64,000 nt of DNA, taken from Arthrinium phaeospermum. Its lineage: Eukaryota; Ascomycota; Sordariomycetes; Amphisphaeriales; Apiosporaceae. This document shows, piece by piece, positions 35,207-47,358 of this stretch. Position 1 is the first letter of the stretch, and every line of letters begins with the position of its first letter. The DNA lies in contig QYRS01000002.1 in assembly GCA_006503535.1 (NCBI GenBank), positions 3,596,001-3,660,000 of the forward strand, written 5' to 3'. The notes under the pieces are model-generated. The model ran no database searches and was not told where the DNA came from. It saw nothing but the letters and a program-made list of their open reading frames with translations. A program made the position numbers and the translations under genes.

Positions 35207-38200
35207 GACTGCGGCGTGTCGAATCGAAAGGCCAATCTTTGGCGTCATCCACAAATCACCCGCAAAGCGTGCCGAAGCTTGCGCTGACAACCGAGGCGAG
35301 CAGGCGACGTCTATAAGCTCATGGCACGGCGCAACGAAAAGAAGGTGTCTTCACAAAGATGCACTCTGGCGCAGGAGCTGTCGAGGGGTGCGGTTGTCGA
35401 AGCTGCGCTGTGACAATGTCGGTCAAACTTGCGACGGAGCGAGGAATTGACTGAGTCGTTAGGGAGCGGCGGCGCGAAGCTTAAAAGACTTGGGCTGAGG
35501 CCTTCGGCAAACGTCACGGCGGCGGGCGGGAGTAATGGCTGGTAACGTAGCAAAGTCGAGCTAGCGAAGGCGATGCCGCCGGGGTTAAGACGGTGGGATG
35601 GGATTCCGGCGATGGTTTTGTCGAGCTTCTATTACGGTCAATTAATCGTCCAGCGAAGAAACCCTATGAATCCCGAAGGATCTTGTCTCCAGGCCTTTGC
35701 ATGTGATGATGGAATCTCGGGAGAGATAGAGAGAAAAGGTTCGGATGAATAGACGAAGTGGGCGAGGGAGGAAGAGGAGGAAGAGGAGCTGTGTGCAGAG
35801 GCAAAGGTAGTGCGAGTGCGAGTGTAGCCGCCGCCGTCATTCACCCGCGTACTGTAGCTAAGAGAAGAGGCCTTAGTCGGGCTTTTTGCGACCACTGCCG
35901 ATGGACTCTCTCGGGTGTGCTGGGACGGTGTGGACAGGCCAAGACTGGACATAAGGTTGGGGAGAGCAGTACCACCGCGCAGGCCCAGTAGCAGTGGCAG
36001 AAACAGTAGGTCAAACTGCTGGGCCGGGGTCCACATTGGGACGATAGCATGGAGCTTACTGTAGATGCCAATTGACCCATTTTCTGGAGAAAACTGGCTT
36101 GACATTTTCCGTTCGACGCATGGCACACTGACCCCAGGCCGGCCTGCGCTGAGGACGCGCCAAACACGGAGCTTGAAAGGAATGTTTGAACGGGATAAAG
36201 AAAGCAACGCAGGAGGCAGAAGCGGAGGCCCATATCCCTCGAACAAAGTGAAGCAAACAAAACAGTTGACTTACAAGACTGGTTGCTGGCGTGTGCAGCG
36301 CAATCAATCAACTGAAGCGACAAGCGTCGGCTGCTATCAATTGGACCCTGTCTCGACCTCGAGAGCGCGGCCCGGCCGTGTCCTGCCGTTTTGTGCAACC
36401 TCCCCAAGAGGGAATTATGGAGAGATCAGGCCAGGCCAGGTATCTGGCATGGAACACAGAGCAACTCGGGAAGCAATTGGAACGTCGGACAGGGAATTGA
36501 TAGGTAGCGATCTCTTCCGGCTCGGTTGGCGATGCTTGAAACTATGAAAGAAAAGAAGGGTCAATGGTGATGATGTCTGCCTGGTCGATCTGTCGGTTTC
36601 TAAGGTTTCTTTCTTTCTTTCTTTCTTTCTTTCCCTGGGTACGGTACACGTAGGTAGGCAAGGTACACTACACCACTTAGACCGAGAATCCGATGGGACC
36701 GGGCAGGAAATGAGGTTCGTTCGGGTAGTAGTAGGCAGGTTAACCCTAGGCACATCTAATTGGGCGGCTTCTTAGTCGGTCAGCCGCCGTTCATCCAGTT
36801 GACTGGCAGGACTGGCTCGCCTGCCTTGCTGGGTAAAACTCGATTGATGATCAAACCGAACACAAGATCCAAGAGCGTCTGGGGAGAGAGATGGAGATAC
36901 AGATGGTGGCAATCAATGGAACAGCTGGAAGATCGAGTAGAAAGATGAATTAAATTGGATGACTAACAGTCTAATTCCTTGCTGCCCCCCAATTTGGAGG
37001 ATTTCACCGCGCCTACAAGGTTAGAGTTGGGCAAGCACCTTGGCTTCGTAGACAAGAGTGTCACGGCATCTTCGCTTTCTGGGCCCAGTTCTCTTGTCGC
37101 ATGGCAGGTCTGTCTAGGCACATGATATCCCCATAGCACCTGGTCCATGGCGTACATCGGAAGAGAAAGAAGAATTCGTCTGCCACGCTATGCCCACTAT
37201 TCCAATAGTTACAGAATGCCTCACTCGAAATTTCCAATGCTGTCATCAACACTGGCTGGTAAGGCTGTCGGGCATGACATACGTTTCTGCGGCCTGGTTC
37301 GTTGTCTATTTATGGAAGTGACAGTCGCTGCCAGAATCTCCTAATACTCACCGTCGGGTAAGACTTTCAACTAATCCATAAAGGAAGGTATGTTACCTTA
37401 TGTAAGTGTACTGGACTGTCCTAAACAGGTCTTGGAAGGTCTGGCATCAATATATCCCCTGCATTTGACCAACCACCTTCTAAAGAAAACAATACTCATT
37501 ATTCGTTGTTGCAAATGGATATCGATTGACTGCCAACGAGCACATTACATAGAGGTCGCCATTTTTATGGCGCGCGATCCGCATTGGTTTCCCTAAAACC
37601 CGCGTCTCCATATTTACCTCTACCGTGTTTCAGTCGACAGGCTTTGTATGCCGTTTTCATACCCGTGGCCCGGTAGTTGATTCCCTAGGTTGTTCTTTAT
37701 GTAGTTCTAGAAGGACCGGAAGAAAGGGCAGCATCGATGACCGCCCTATCAAGCTCTTAAGCAGCCAGGGCGCAGTCCAGCCCAGAGATCACCCTCAGCA
37801 TAGCATGATACTCGCGCGGGTGGGTCACACACTACAGTAGGTAGGCAGGGGGTGAAGAAAGTAGGTGTAAGCTGCTTGCTGCTCTGCTGAGGATGATGTG
37901 GTTTTCTAGTTTGCCTGCCGGGTCCAGCAAGGAAACGCGAACACGGTGAATCCTACCTACCGTCCCCGACCTCTCTACATGTACTTGTCTTTCTAGAGGA
38001 GCAATGGGACTACTGATGGGACGATGTATCCATTCCTTTGATGTCACTACGGGACAGTCTTATTTACACCGTGTCCTGCGAAGGCGGGCCGGACCCTTAC
38101 CTCTTTCTATCAATATCGCGACCTGGTATTGATACTTTTGGGAAACCTGACAGATGTGGAAACATCGACACCATCTAAGTTACCAGTCCACCCCTGTTAC

Positions 38201-41200
38201 ATCTTCTATTGAAGCAAGGTTGGCGATAAGGTTGTAAAAAGGCCTAGCCTAGATGAATACTCATCGAGCTCTTCAACTTCACTCACTACGTAGATTGCAC
38301 GCATTTCGGATCCGCCGTACTCGTTGAGCTACGGGCATAGCGAGCACATTCTGAGGAGCGCGAATGCCCAGGCCCTACGACCTCTAGACTGCGTCACAGT
38401 TGGCATGACATTGATCGGCCTCAGCTACGATTTCCACGTGGCCATGCCCACCAGCCGCACGGCCCCTGCATAGTCTTATGTATTCTTTTTCTTTTCTTTT
38501 TTCTACTCACGAAGAAATATACCAATCACTGGTATGGCCATCGACTCTCATAATTTGAGACCCAATGCCACAGCGCCGCAGGGAGGCAGGGAAAGTTTTT
38601 TGCTCTAATTGACAACCTACCTAGGCATTTATCTGATGTGGCTCGATAACTGTCCCTCGCGGCTGCGGTGTCCCACAGAGACGGACGCCGCCTTACCAAG
38701 AGTATATGATCTTCACTTATAACCTAACCCTGCCAGAGAATGGGGCCAGATCAAAATACATCATAATACCTAGCGTAGGCCCATTATCTTTCAAAAGCAA
38801 ACATCAACCTATCGGCCGTTAATCTGGAGACAAGACAAGCCTGTCCTGGCGCACACGGGTTGACCGCGTGGCATTGGCGGTGCGGCGGCAAACCCACGAG
38901 GCTGGCGATTTACCGATAGCATGCATGGCTGCATAGGTACATCTGGCAAATCGAAAATAGAAAGTCGGGACGATGATTTATACTATATATGGCTACCTTC
39001 TTCCATTTGCGCATAGCCCCCATACTCATATATCTACCTGAAACTGTGGCTGACGGGTAGGACAACATTCTTTGGTTCGGTGAGCATTCTTATTGCAATC
39101 TGTAAAACACACTCTTCCCACTTCCGCGCCCCCCCCCCCCCTGCCACTGCTATACGAGGTACCGGAAACCCCCAGCTGTGGAATGGCTTACTTGCTTTTT
39201 GGGGACGCCTTCAGGAAGGATTTTGAAATCCCCCAGATCACGAACGTGTTAGAATACATAGCACAACAGCCTCAGCTATCGTGTCAGCTGGTTTCTTTTG
39301 GCTGTGTATGGCACGTTGGACCATCAACGTTCATCTACTATCTGGTCACGACACATTGGGATTTACTGGCTGGGATCCAGGCCATTTATTCCCCTTACTT
39401 GCCTCAACGAGATACTTTGGTCACCAACTTCTCCGCAAAACCCTTCAACCGGAGGACCAGGATGACACGCGAAGTCGAGTCATTTCTTTTTCCCTTTCCC
39501 GATCGAGACTCCAGAGCGAACGTCACCAAAGAATTTTGCTTTTTGCGGACTTTAGCCTATGGCCCTGGCGTCAAGATCCCGGGGGGTGTCGTCAGCCCCT
39601 GTTCTACCGGATTGATAGTATCCATCCCCAGGGTTAAGGATAGAGAATGGAACAGGTACAGCGTCATAGAATCATGTACATTTCATAATCAGATTAAGAT
39701 TGGATTCACGGTTGATTAAGTGGTCAATGTACCAGTAAGGATGATCAAGCAGGCGAAGTGTCTAAGATATTTTCGCATGCCCTCAGCTTCAGTCTCAAAC
39801 AGTCGACGGACGTGACAACCCTGGTCAAGCGATACATATGACAACAATGAATTATTCACCTTCGAATACGGTCTACATATAAGCATTGATGTGCGCCAGG
39901 TTCCCCGGCCACTGCTATGAAAGCCCCTGGGCAGCTAAAAATGAAGCAACGGGCACTGACTCGCAGCATGAAAGCATCGCCTTACCAGGTACGAGATTAC
40001 CCGATGTCCAGGGCACTTCTCGGTTGCAAATCATTGTATTGTCGTCAACCCATGTGTGTACATCTTACGAACAAGCCGCAACGTGGCCGGGATGTGCAGC
40101 CAAGAGTGACCTAGAGGCCCAATATAGACGCAAATACAAATACGTGAGCGCGCTCCAGTCTTTCAAGCAGGCTACGCTGGTCCACCAAAGGATTCATGGA
40201 CCGAAAGGGAACTGCCGAGGCCTTTTCTTCGGAACAGGAACAGGAACAGGAAAGGGTATCCGGAATCCTGGAATCAGAACTTTCAGTCTGTATTTTGACC
40301 AGCCGTTCGCTGCTGGTTGGCTCTTAAGTAAGTCGAGCCAGTCCAACTCCGGGGCATGATTCACTAGCAGAGTTGTATCGATTTGATTTGAAAATGGGCG
40401 AGACCGCGGAATCGCATCGCGAAAGGTGGAAACTGTACGGGAGGTACGCACTGGACTCTGCATACCCAAAGACGCCTTGTCAGCCATCTCCAGGGGCTAG
40501 ATAAGGCTATCTGTACCTCATGTAGCTGGCGGATTGGCAACCGAGCCGGGCCTTATATAGCTTTCTCGGAACGAATTGGGACTGAAGCCGGTGGGCGCAG
40601 GTTGACCAAGGCATCTTTAGCCATATGTTGCCAATATGGATCCGGGGTCATTCAATCAACTAAAATAGTGGGTTCAGGGTCACCCACCCGATCTTAGGCA
40701 GGCTTACTTCTTACATACCGCCTACCACCTACCTACCTCCTATTGACATGACATATCGTCGCCGCGCGCAATTCACTATATCAAATATATCTACTCGGAT
40801 CCGAGTAAACGGTAAGTGGCATGTAGGCTAAGGTAAGATGCATGACATGTATTCAAGTGTCTCTGGGCGCCTAGCAGCCCAGATCTACACATCTTGCAGA
40901 CAGAACATCTTTAGAGGGGGGATGCCATGTCTCAGAAGAAGCTGACTGGGCTGCCGGGGGCCTGGAACGGCTGCGGTTACTGATATCGACGTGCGCTAGG
41001 CTGCCTAGCTCTAGATACCAGCTCATCACATTACCTACAGGACAGGCGTCAGTTAGTAATGGCGTTGAAATCGTGGGAAAGAAGCAAAGTATATCTATCT
41101 TTATATTAAAAACCCCACTTGGAACATCGCGCGCGTACTTGATGTTCGCCCCCAGTTGCTGGTCTTCATCTTCTTTTACCCGCTCCCCGCTATCTACGGA

Positions 41201-41618
41201 TCCCCGGATCCTCTCGAAAAGAACGAGTGCCGATCGTCAGCATACATGCTGATGGGCTTGGATACGACCTCCAATGAACGCCTTGACGAGTCCTACGGTC
41301 CTACCTCGAGCAGGTCGTGGAACGCGATGATCCAAGGCTAACAGGCAGATGGGATGGGATAGGATGGGATGTAATCATCACAGCACACGCGCAGCTACAG
41401 TATGTTACCACGACGAATCCCCCCCTCCACGGTAGGCAGTATCCTGGGGCTGAGAGAGCCTAGCACCCACCACCCGACCAATCGCAGCGTTGGAGATACC
41501 CTGCCGCCCCGTCGCTGCTAGCCCATCGACCCCTGCTCCTGGGGATTCCAGAGGAGGCGGTCCCAGAGCTGCGGGAATAGAGGGGCCCTGATATGTCAAT
41601 AGTCTAGGCGATACAGTA
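35207..41618. other. Gene-empty interval: G-alpha promoter and repeat-flanking DNA
   Basis: 6.4 kb without a supportable gene. The first kilobase is the G-alpha promoter and leader. From 38048 to 39090 essentially no open frame exists. An ATG-started frame of 178 codons at 39183-39719 and one of about 156 at 39889-40359 have no recognisable domain and are not called. A TTTC repeat and a run of 13 C (39129-39141) are present. A second copy of the word CACCCACCACCC lies at 41464-41475, before the mobile element. Interspersed TACCTACC/GGTAGGTA words are common. Confidence 0.5.
36606..36633. repeat. Tetranucleotide microsatellite (TTTC)7
   Basis: Seven perfect TTTC units in the interval upstream of the G-alpha gene. 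It could be length-variable. No function is indicated. Confidence 0.92.
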
Positions 41619-43009
41619 CCCACCACCCACAGGGGTCATTCACACCACCCTCAAAGCTGGTCTAAGCTTGAATAACGGAATTTTAATAAAATTTTAATTA
41701 AACGTTTTAAATTTTAATAATACGGTTAAATTTAAAATAAAGTTTAAATTAAGTATATACTTTATTTAAACTTTTAAAAAATAAAAATAAAATATTATCT
41801 TTAAATATTAAATTTTAATATTTAAAAAATGTTTATACTAAGTATATACTTTATTTAAACTTTTTAAAAAAAGAAATAAAATATTATATTTAAATATAAA
41901 ATTTTAATATTTTAAAAATGTTTAAACTAAGTATATACTTTATTTAAACCCTTTAAAAATAAATTAAAATAATGTTTAAACTAAGTATATACTTTATTTA
42001 AACCTTTAAAAAATAAAATTTTAATATTAAATTTTATTATTTTAATAATAATATTTAAATTAAATATACTTTTATTAAAACTTTTAAAATATAAATCTTA
42101 ATATTAAATTTTAATATTTAAAAAATCTTAAATTTAAAAATAAATATAAAATTAATATAATCTTTAAATATATAATAATATTTAAAATAAATATATTTTA
42201 TAATTTTAATTTAAATATTGAAATATTAAAAATAATAAAATAATAAATTTAAAATAATTATTAAAAAAATATTAAATTTTTAAATATTAAATTTAAAATT
42301 TATAAAATTATATTTAATTTAAATATTTAATTTATATTAAAATATTCTTTTAAAATTAAAATATTCTTTAAATATTAAAATATTTTTTTAATATTAAAAT
42401 ATTTTTTATTTAATTAAAACATTTTTATATTTTAATTTTAATAAAATATTATATTTATATATATTAAATATTATTATATTAAAATTAATATATTTAAATA
42501 TAATATTTTATTTTATTTTATATTTATATATTATAAAAATATTCTTTAATATAATAATAAATAATTATTTAATTTTAATATTTATATTTTAAATATTAAA
42601 TTTTTATAATTAATTTTTATATTTAATAATATTTTTTATTTATTATAAATAAATATTTTAAATATTAACTTATTATTATATTAATATTTTTTTATATATA
42701 TTATTTTAAATATTATTTTTAATATTATTTTAAATATTAAATTTTAATTTTAATCTTTTAAAATTAAAATTTAATTTTTAATAAATTTAAATAAAGTTTA
42801 AATAAAGTTTAAACTAAGTTTAAATAAAGTTTATACTTAGTTTAAACTTTTTATTAAATTTAAAAATAATACCGTAATTTTTCCGTTTTTTAAAAACGTT
42901 TTAAAAAATAAAATTATACATTTTATACTTTTATGTATTTTTAAGGTGGTCTGAGCTGTAATTTAAACCCACTCTGAGGGTGGTGGGTTCGACCCCTGTG
43001 GGTGGTGGG
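41619..43009. mobile_element. TA-flanked element with terminal inverted repeats and extremely AT-rich core
   Basis: The left end CCCACCACCCACAGGGGTC (41619-41637) and right end (42991-43009) are perfect 19-bp inverted repeats. The match continues imperfectly for about 19 more bases (CACCACCCTCA shared). TA dinucleotides flank both ends (41617-41618 and 43010-43011), as for Tc1/mariner-type insertions. Between about 41675 and 42945 the sequence is almost only A and T, with no open frame, while the ends stay GC-rich. It is best read as a non-autonomous or RIP-destroyed DNA transposon of about 1.39 kb. No transposase can be identified. The abrupt composition change is odd, because RIP would be expected to hit the CpA-rich ends as well. 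Confidence 0.75.
41742..42847. repeat. 30-bp near-palindromic iterons inside the AT-rich element
   Basis: A 30-bp word beginning GTTTAAACTAAGTAT and ending ACTTTATTTAAAC occurs at 41742-41771, 41831-41860, 41920-41949 and 41974-42003, each with at most one or two changes. An inverted copy with one mismatch lies at 42818-42847 in the right arm. The unit is nearly its own reverse complement. Starts are spaced 89, 89 and 54 bp. A degenerate fifth left-arm copy is near 42054-42081. Repeated palindromes near transposon ends can be transposase-binding sites; here the function is unknown. Confidence 0.85.
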
Positions 43010-43399
43010 TATCAGGAGCCCCAATAGTCTATCAGGAGGGGCTCCATCTTATCCTCCCTCAGCGACATGCGTCAGACTGGCGGATGGCCTACCGCTCTCC
43101 GGCCTTCATTCAGCCTCTTTTGCTTTGCGAGGTTCTGACCGGCTGCATGCTTAACTTGCGATTCCGTGTCTTCTTAGAATCTCCAATCTTTCCCCCCAAA
43201 CACCTCATCGTTTGCTTCCGAGCATCCCGCATGATCCAGGCACCCTGCCATTCCCTAGCAGTGATCACTTTCGGCCGAAGATCCAACAAATGGTCCCAGG
43301 ATAAACTTTCGCCCCCAAGAATTGTTCGTCCCGCAACTCCCTACCTTGCGCCCGAGACCTCGTGAGCAGTGGGCTTCCGCAATAAGCCCCCTTTCCGCC
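43010..43399 (+). promoter_or_regulatory. Promoter/leader of the SH3-domain gene, next to the mobile element
   Basis: Only about 390 bases separate the right end of the AT-rich element from the start codon at 43400. So the element sits in, or at the edge of, the promoter. The composition returns at once to about 55% GC with CT-rich words. No defined motif is recognised. Confidence 0.45.
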
Positions 43400-46300
43400 A
43401 TGACCGACGAGGTCGAGCGGCTCATTCTTGCGCCCTTCAAGGAGATAGTGGAAAAGGCCAATGTTGCGATAGCCAATGCAGAAGGCGCAGACGACGATGT
43501 CGCGGCGCCAATGCTCAAGGCAGCTCAAAGTCTGGCTAAGGAAGGCGAGCGAGCGCTCACGAGGATTGAGCCGCTCTGCGCCAAGAATTATGAACAATAC
43601 GGGACCAACTTTGTTGACGCCGTCAAAGAGCATGGTAAGTTATGGGGTTATATCAAACAGAGCGAGGCTGTGCATACTGAATGCTAGGTGTTTCCAGACG
43701 AGATAGCGCAGTACCGCGCCGAACTAGAAGACCTCTTGTGGGATTTTGATGATTATGTAGAAGCGGACGAGTTCGCTGCGGACAAGTTCGATGAGCTACA
43801 GAAGACTTCGAGAAAGGCCGCACCGAGACTCATGGATATATTGAAGCGCATGAAGCTCGTGGAGCCAGCAACACCGTCGTTACGGTCTCCAACTAGCCCT
43901 TCGTTCGAAAACCCCTTCTCTATCAACAGAAGCTCCTTGCCCCCTGGCGAGGAACCACAGGTTGTTGTCCAGCCGCCATTAGTATCGCCAAATGACAGGT
44001 CGATGGACGAGGTAGAGCAGCAGCTCAGTCTCATGATGAAACCCCAAGCGGTGTCTGCTGGTGGTATACGAACTCCTGGCTCTGCTAGTGACCTTGACCG
44101 AAGCAATTCCCACCGTTCTGAGATATCCACGACTCCTTCTGAGCCACCACCTCCACCGCCTACGGTTAATCCTTGGCAAGTGGGCCAACCACCACCATCT
44201 TTTGGCTCTCATGGTCAGTTGGAGGATGGCAGTATTCCCGAGAGACGGCCGGTGGTATCAGCTGATGATTCGCCTACTTTGCCAGCGGCAGTCCCGGTTG
44301 TATCACCTCGGGCCCAACAGGATGGCCATCGTCGTCATCGATCCCAGCATTCAGTTATTAACGAAGATGCTGCGCAAAGTGACGATGAGGCAACCCAAAG
44401 GCTTTCGTCTTCCAGCCCAGTTGATATGGAGTCAGGTTATGGCCAGATCATGCCAATGAGAAGTGCTTCTATTGCCGGACACCGGGTAAGAGCCAATTCG
44501 GCCGGCCAAGGCGGCCCTGGCCGCAACGATATCCGCAGAACGTCAGCCCAATCATCCGCGTCGTCATCGTGGAGCAGCCGGCCGCCCTCTGCTGGCTCGG
44601 TGCACTACGTCAAATCACCTCCGATGATCGAACATTCTCGAGTCACATACGCGCCCACGGGCTACCCCCCGCGAATTACGTCACTTGCCGAGCCCAAAGG
44701 TCATACTATGCGTCAGCCATCTGCCGATTCTATAAGCAGCTCTATATTCGACTGTGTTCCATACGATGACTTGCCGAGCCCAGGACACGATACACTGAGA
44801 TCGCCAGCAAGCCCGCATAGTCCCTACGATTACCATGGCAATAGACCTCCCTCCTATGCTACAGTTGCCCCCAAATACCGACATCACATGGCGCCGAATG
44901 AGCGTCCGATAACGGTTATATCCGACACGTCTACACTGACGTCCTTGGTTCCACCCCCTCTTGGTCCTCTGCCGCCACAGCCAAGATCAAGGACAAGGTC
45001 ATTTAGAGAACAGAATCAGCAGCTCAGAGAGTTTGAGCAACAGCAACTTCAGCCGCAGCAGCAGCAAATAGAAGCAGGGCTGGAGAGAGCCAATACACCA
45101 AGTCAACGCCGGGACGACCCAGGAATCATACCCGTGGAGACCGAGGCACATGAAGAGATAGGGCCGATGCCGTCCAGAAAACCCGATTGCAACATCGGTC
45201 CCCATAGCTCATTCTACCAGCTGAAAGGGTTTTGCAAGGGCGCTGAAGAGGTCGTCTCAGGCGGGCTAGGTTTCAAAAAGATCAAGAGACCGGTAGGAGT
45301 AAGTCGATATTGTCTCCTCGATACATATACCTCCCCCCTCGCTAATGGCTTCTCAAAGGGCTTCTCTACAACGACAGTTGCAAAATGCACACACTGCCTA
45401 TACGAACTTGATTACAAATCTGTCGAAAAGGATGTGAAGAACGACTGTAGGTTTACTTCTTCTTCATTGATTTTGGCTACTATACTAATAAGATCCTAGC
45501 AACCGGAAACTACACATCGTATGGTGTTGGATTTCGGCTACGAGTTCTGCAGAAAAGCCACTTGTCAAATAGGCACATAGATGATCAGTTCTATGCGTGC
45601 ATTTTCTGCATTCACCTTGGCCGCACTCTCGAAGAAAGCGACTCGACGGTATTTTTTAACCAGAAGCAACTGTTTGCCCACATGGCACGTCACCCCCGCC
45701 CCCTTCCCGTCGTGTCTGGCTTCACCGTGGTCGAGGGGGAGGAAATCCCCCCTCATCTGAAGGACAATTCCGACCTGTGGTTTCCACATCCGCCTACCAC
45801 GTCAGTCATGCCCGCGATTGCCCTCGAAGTCGGCCGCCTCCCTACCGCTGTCGCCACGGAGACCAGGAAGTTGACCCACGGCATCCTGAGGAGCCCGCCG
45901 GACCGCGCGCCGGTGCTGGAGTACGCTATCGGTGCCAGGATCGTGGGGATCGAGTTCCCGTCCCGGTACGAGGGCAAGTGGGCCATGGGCTGGCACGATG
46001 GGGTCCGGGGCGTCTTCGAGTCCGACACCGTCAAGCTCGAGCCGCCGTCCAGGAGCGAGGTGCGGATGCAAGGGAATAGCAACATGCAGGCCGTGGCGCG
46101 GTGGAAGTTCCGCCAGTCCGGCGGCGAGGGCAAGTGGCTCAAGTTAAACAAGGGCGATGTCATTGAGAACATCAGCTGTAAGTTTCGAACCAACCCCCCC
46201 TACCCGCTCGTTTCTTGTGTGCAAATGTGGCAAAGTAGTATGGTGCTTTGTTCGACGATTTTCTAACCCGGGCGACCCTCCGTCTGCGAACACAGGGGCC

Positions 46301-46769
46301 TACACGGATCATTGGTGCTGGTCCGGCACCTCGTCCAAGCACTGGGGTATCTTCCCGCAGACGCACGTCGACCCGGCCAGCGTCCAGGAGCTGCCGTCGG
46401 GCGGCGGCGTCGGCGCGCGGGACGGTAGCGGCAACAGCATCGCGAGCGCTGAGAAGAAGGGCACTATGGCGTCCCTCTTCTCGATCCGGAAGACCAACAC
46501 CAACACCACTGCCGATCGTAAGTTGTTCAGCCGCGCCGGCAACGAACCCTCTGGACCCAGACTGGTTATTGACTAAGGCGCCTCTCGTCCCTCGTTCCCG
46601 TTTAGACTCGACAACAATACTTGCTTCTCTTGCACGTCCTTCTACTGCTACTCCTTCCGTGGCGCCGCCGCCCTCTTTCTCGGATGATAAGGCGTTCCTT
46701 GCCGCCCAGATGCCGGCTCGGCGCGAAGGGACGGCGACAAAGATTCAGTGGTTGCTGGGTAACTCTTGA
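43400..46769 (+). CDS. SH3 domain-containing protein with cysteine-rich central region
   Basis: Six exons (43400-43634, 43698-45298, 45359-45446, 45500-46177, 46296-46517, 46606-46769) encode 995 residues. Residues 1-135 (MTDEVERLILAPFKEIVEKA to LKRMKLVEP) look helical and acidic, like a coiled or bundle domain. A long Ser/Pro/Gln-rich disordered region follows. The centre has GPHSSFYQLKGFCKGAEEV and Cys/His-rich blocks (CTHC; CIFC...HMARHPRP) that may bind zinc. An SH3 fold is visible at about 838-895 (AVARWKF to KGDVIENIS, then W-A-Y-T-D-H-W-C-W-S-G to WGIFPQTHV). It is probably a cytoskeletal or polarity adaptor, inferred from SH3 only. Intron 45299-45358 is 60 nt with no in-frame stop, so its retention would add 20 residues. 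The start is the ATG whose frame runs through the conserved N-terminus. Confidence 0.9.
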
Positions 46770-47358
46770 GAATTGGCGGTTTTCTGGGTTCAGGCAAGAT
46801 GTGATTGGAATAAGGAGGATATGGTATGGGGTGTGCATTATACGAGGCAGACGATGTGATATGATTTACGACGGGCTTTCGGTGTTGATTTCGATACATA
46901 TACCTATATATACCCCCTTTTTTTACTACAGTTATACTTAGGTAAGGAAATACAGATTACGGGTTTCAGGACAGTAGCACTTATCTTGCGACACCAAGAC
47001 TCCTTTCACGTATCTCCCTGAATGGTCTAGAGATGCGTCACAAACACCAATTCCTATAAAGACAATAAGTTAAGGATCGAGGTACCCTTTGGATAGTGCG
47101 CCTTTATTAATTGGGTAGCTGTTATAGATAGACGCCCCCTTCCGGAATATGGAAATGACGCCTCAACGCCCGCCACCACGCAATGCAATGCTAGTAAACA
47201 CCAACCCGTACTCTCAAGGTGATCGATCATACATACATACCCTCGGACTCTCCACCAACCACCTCCCATTCTGCTATGCGTACATAGTTTTAGCAGAGAG
47301 AAAAGAGAAAGGGCAACACCGCCCCATCCCCACCCCCCCAATATGAGCTCCCTAGCCC
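46770..47358. other. Intergenic between convergent SH3 and PEX12 genes
   Basis: 589 bases holding two facing 3' regions. AT-rich words (near 46900-46950) may include polyadenylation signals. No gene, repeat or structural RNA is recognised. Confidence 0.55.

Noticed and set aside
39183..39719. ATG-started frame of 178 codons on + in the gene-empty interval
   Set aside because: No recognisable domain, no splice-consistent extension and composition like its non-coding surroundings. It could be an orphan gene but cannot be supported.
39889..40359. Open frame of about 156 codons on +
   Set aside because: Random-like composition with a GTGTGTGTG glycine-threonine stretch from a simple repeat, and no domain.
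41640..42950. Mitochondrial DNA insertion as the source of the AT-rich block
   Set aside because: No mitochondrial gene or open frame is recognisable, and the block is bounded exactly by inverted repeats with TA flanks, which fits a transposon better.
42980..43000. GGGTTCGACCCC resembling a tRNA T-arm
   Set aside because: It is part of the right inverted repeat region of the AT-rich element. No acceptor stem, D-arm or anticodon arm can be folded around it.
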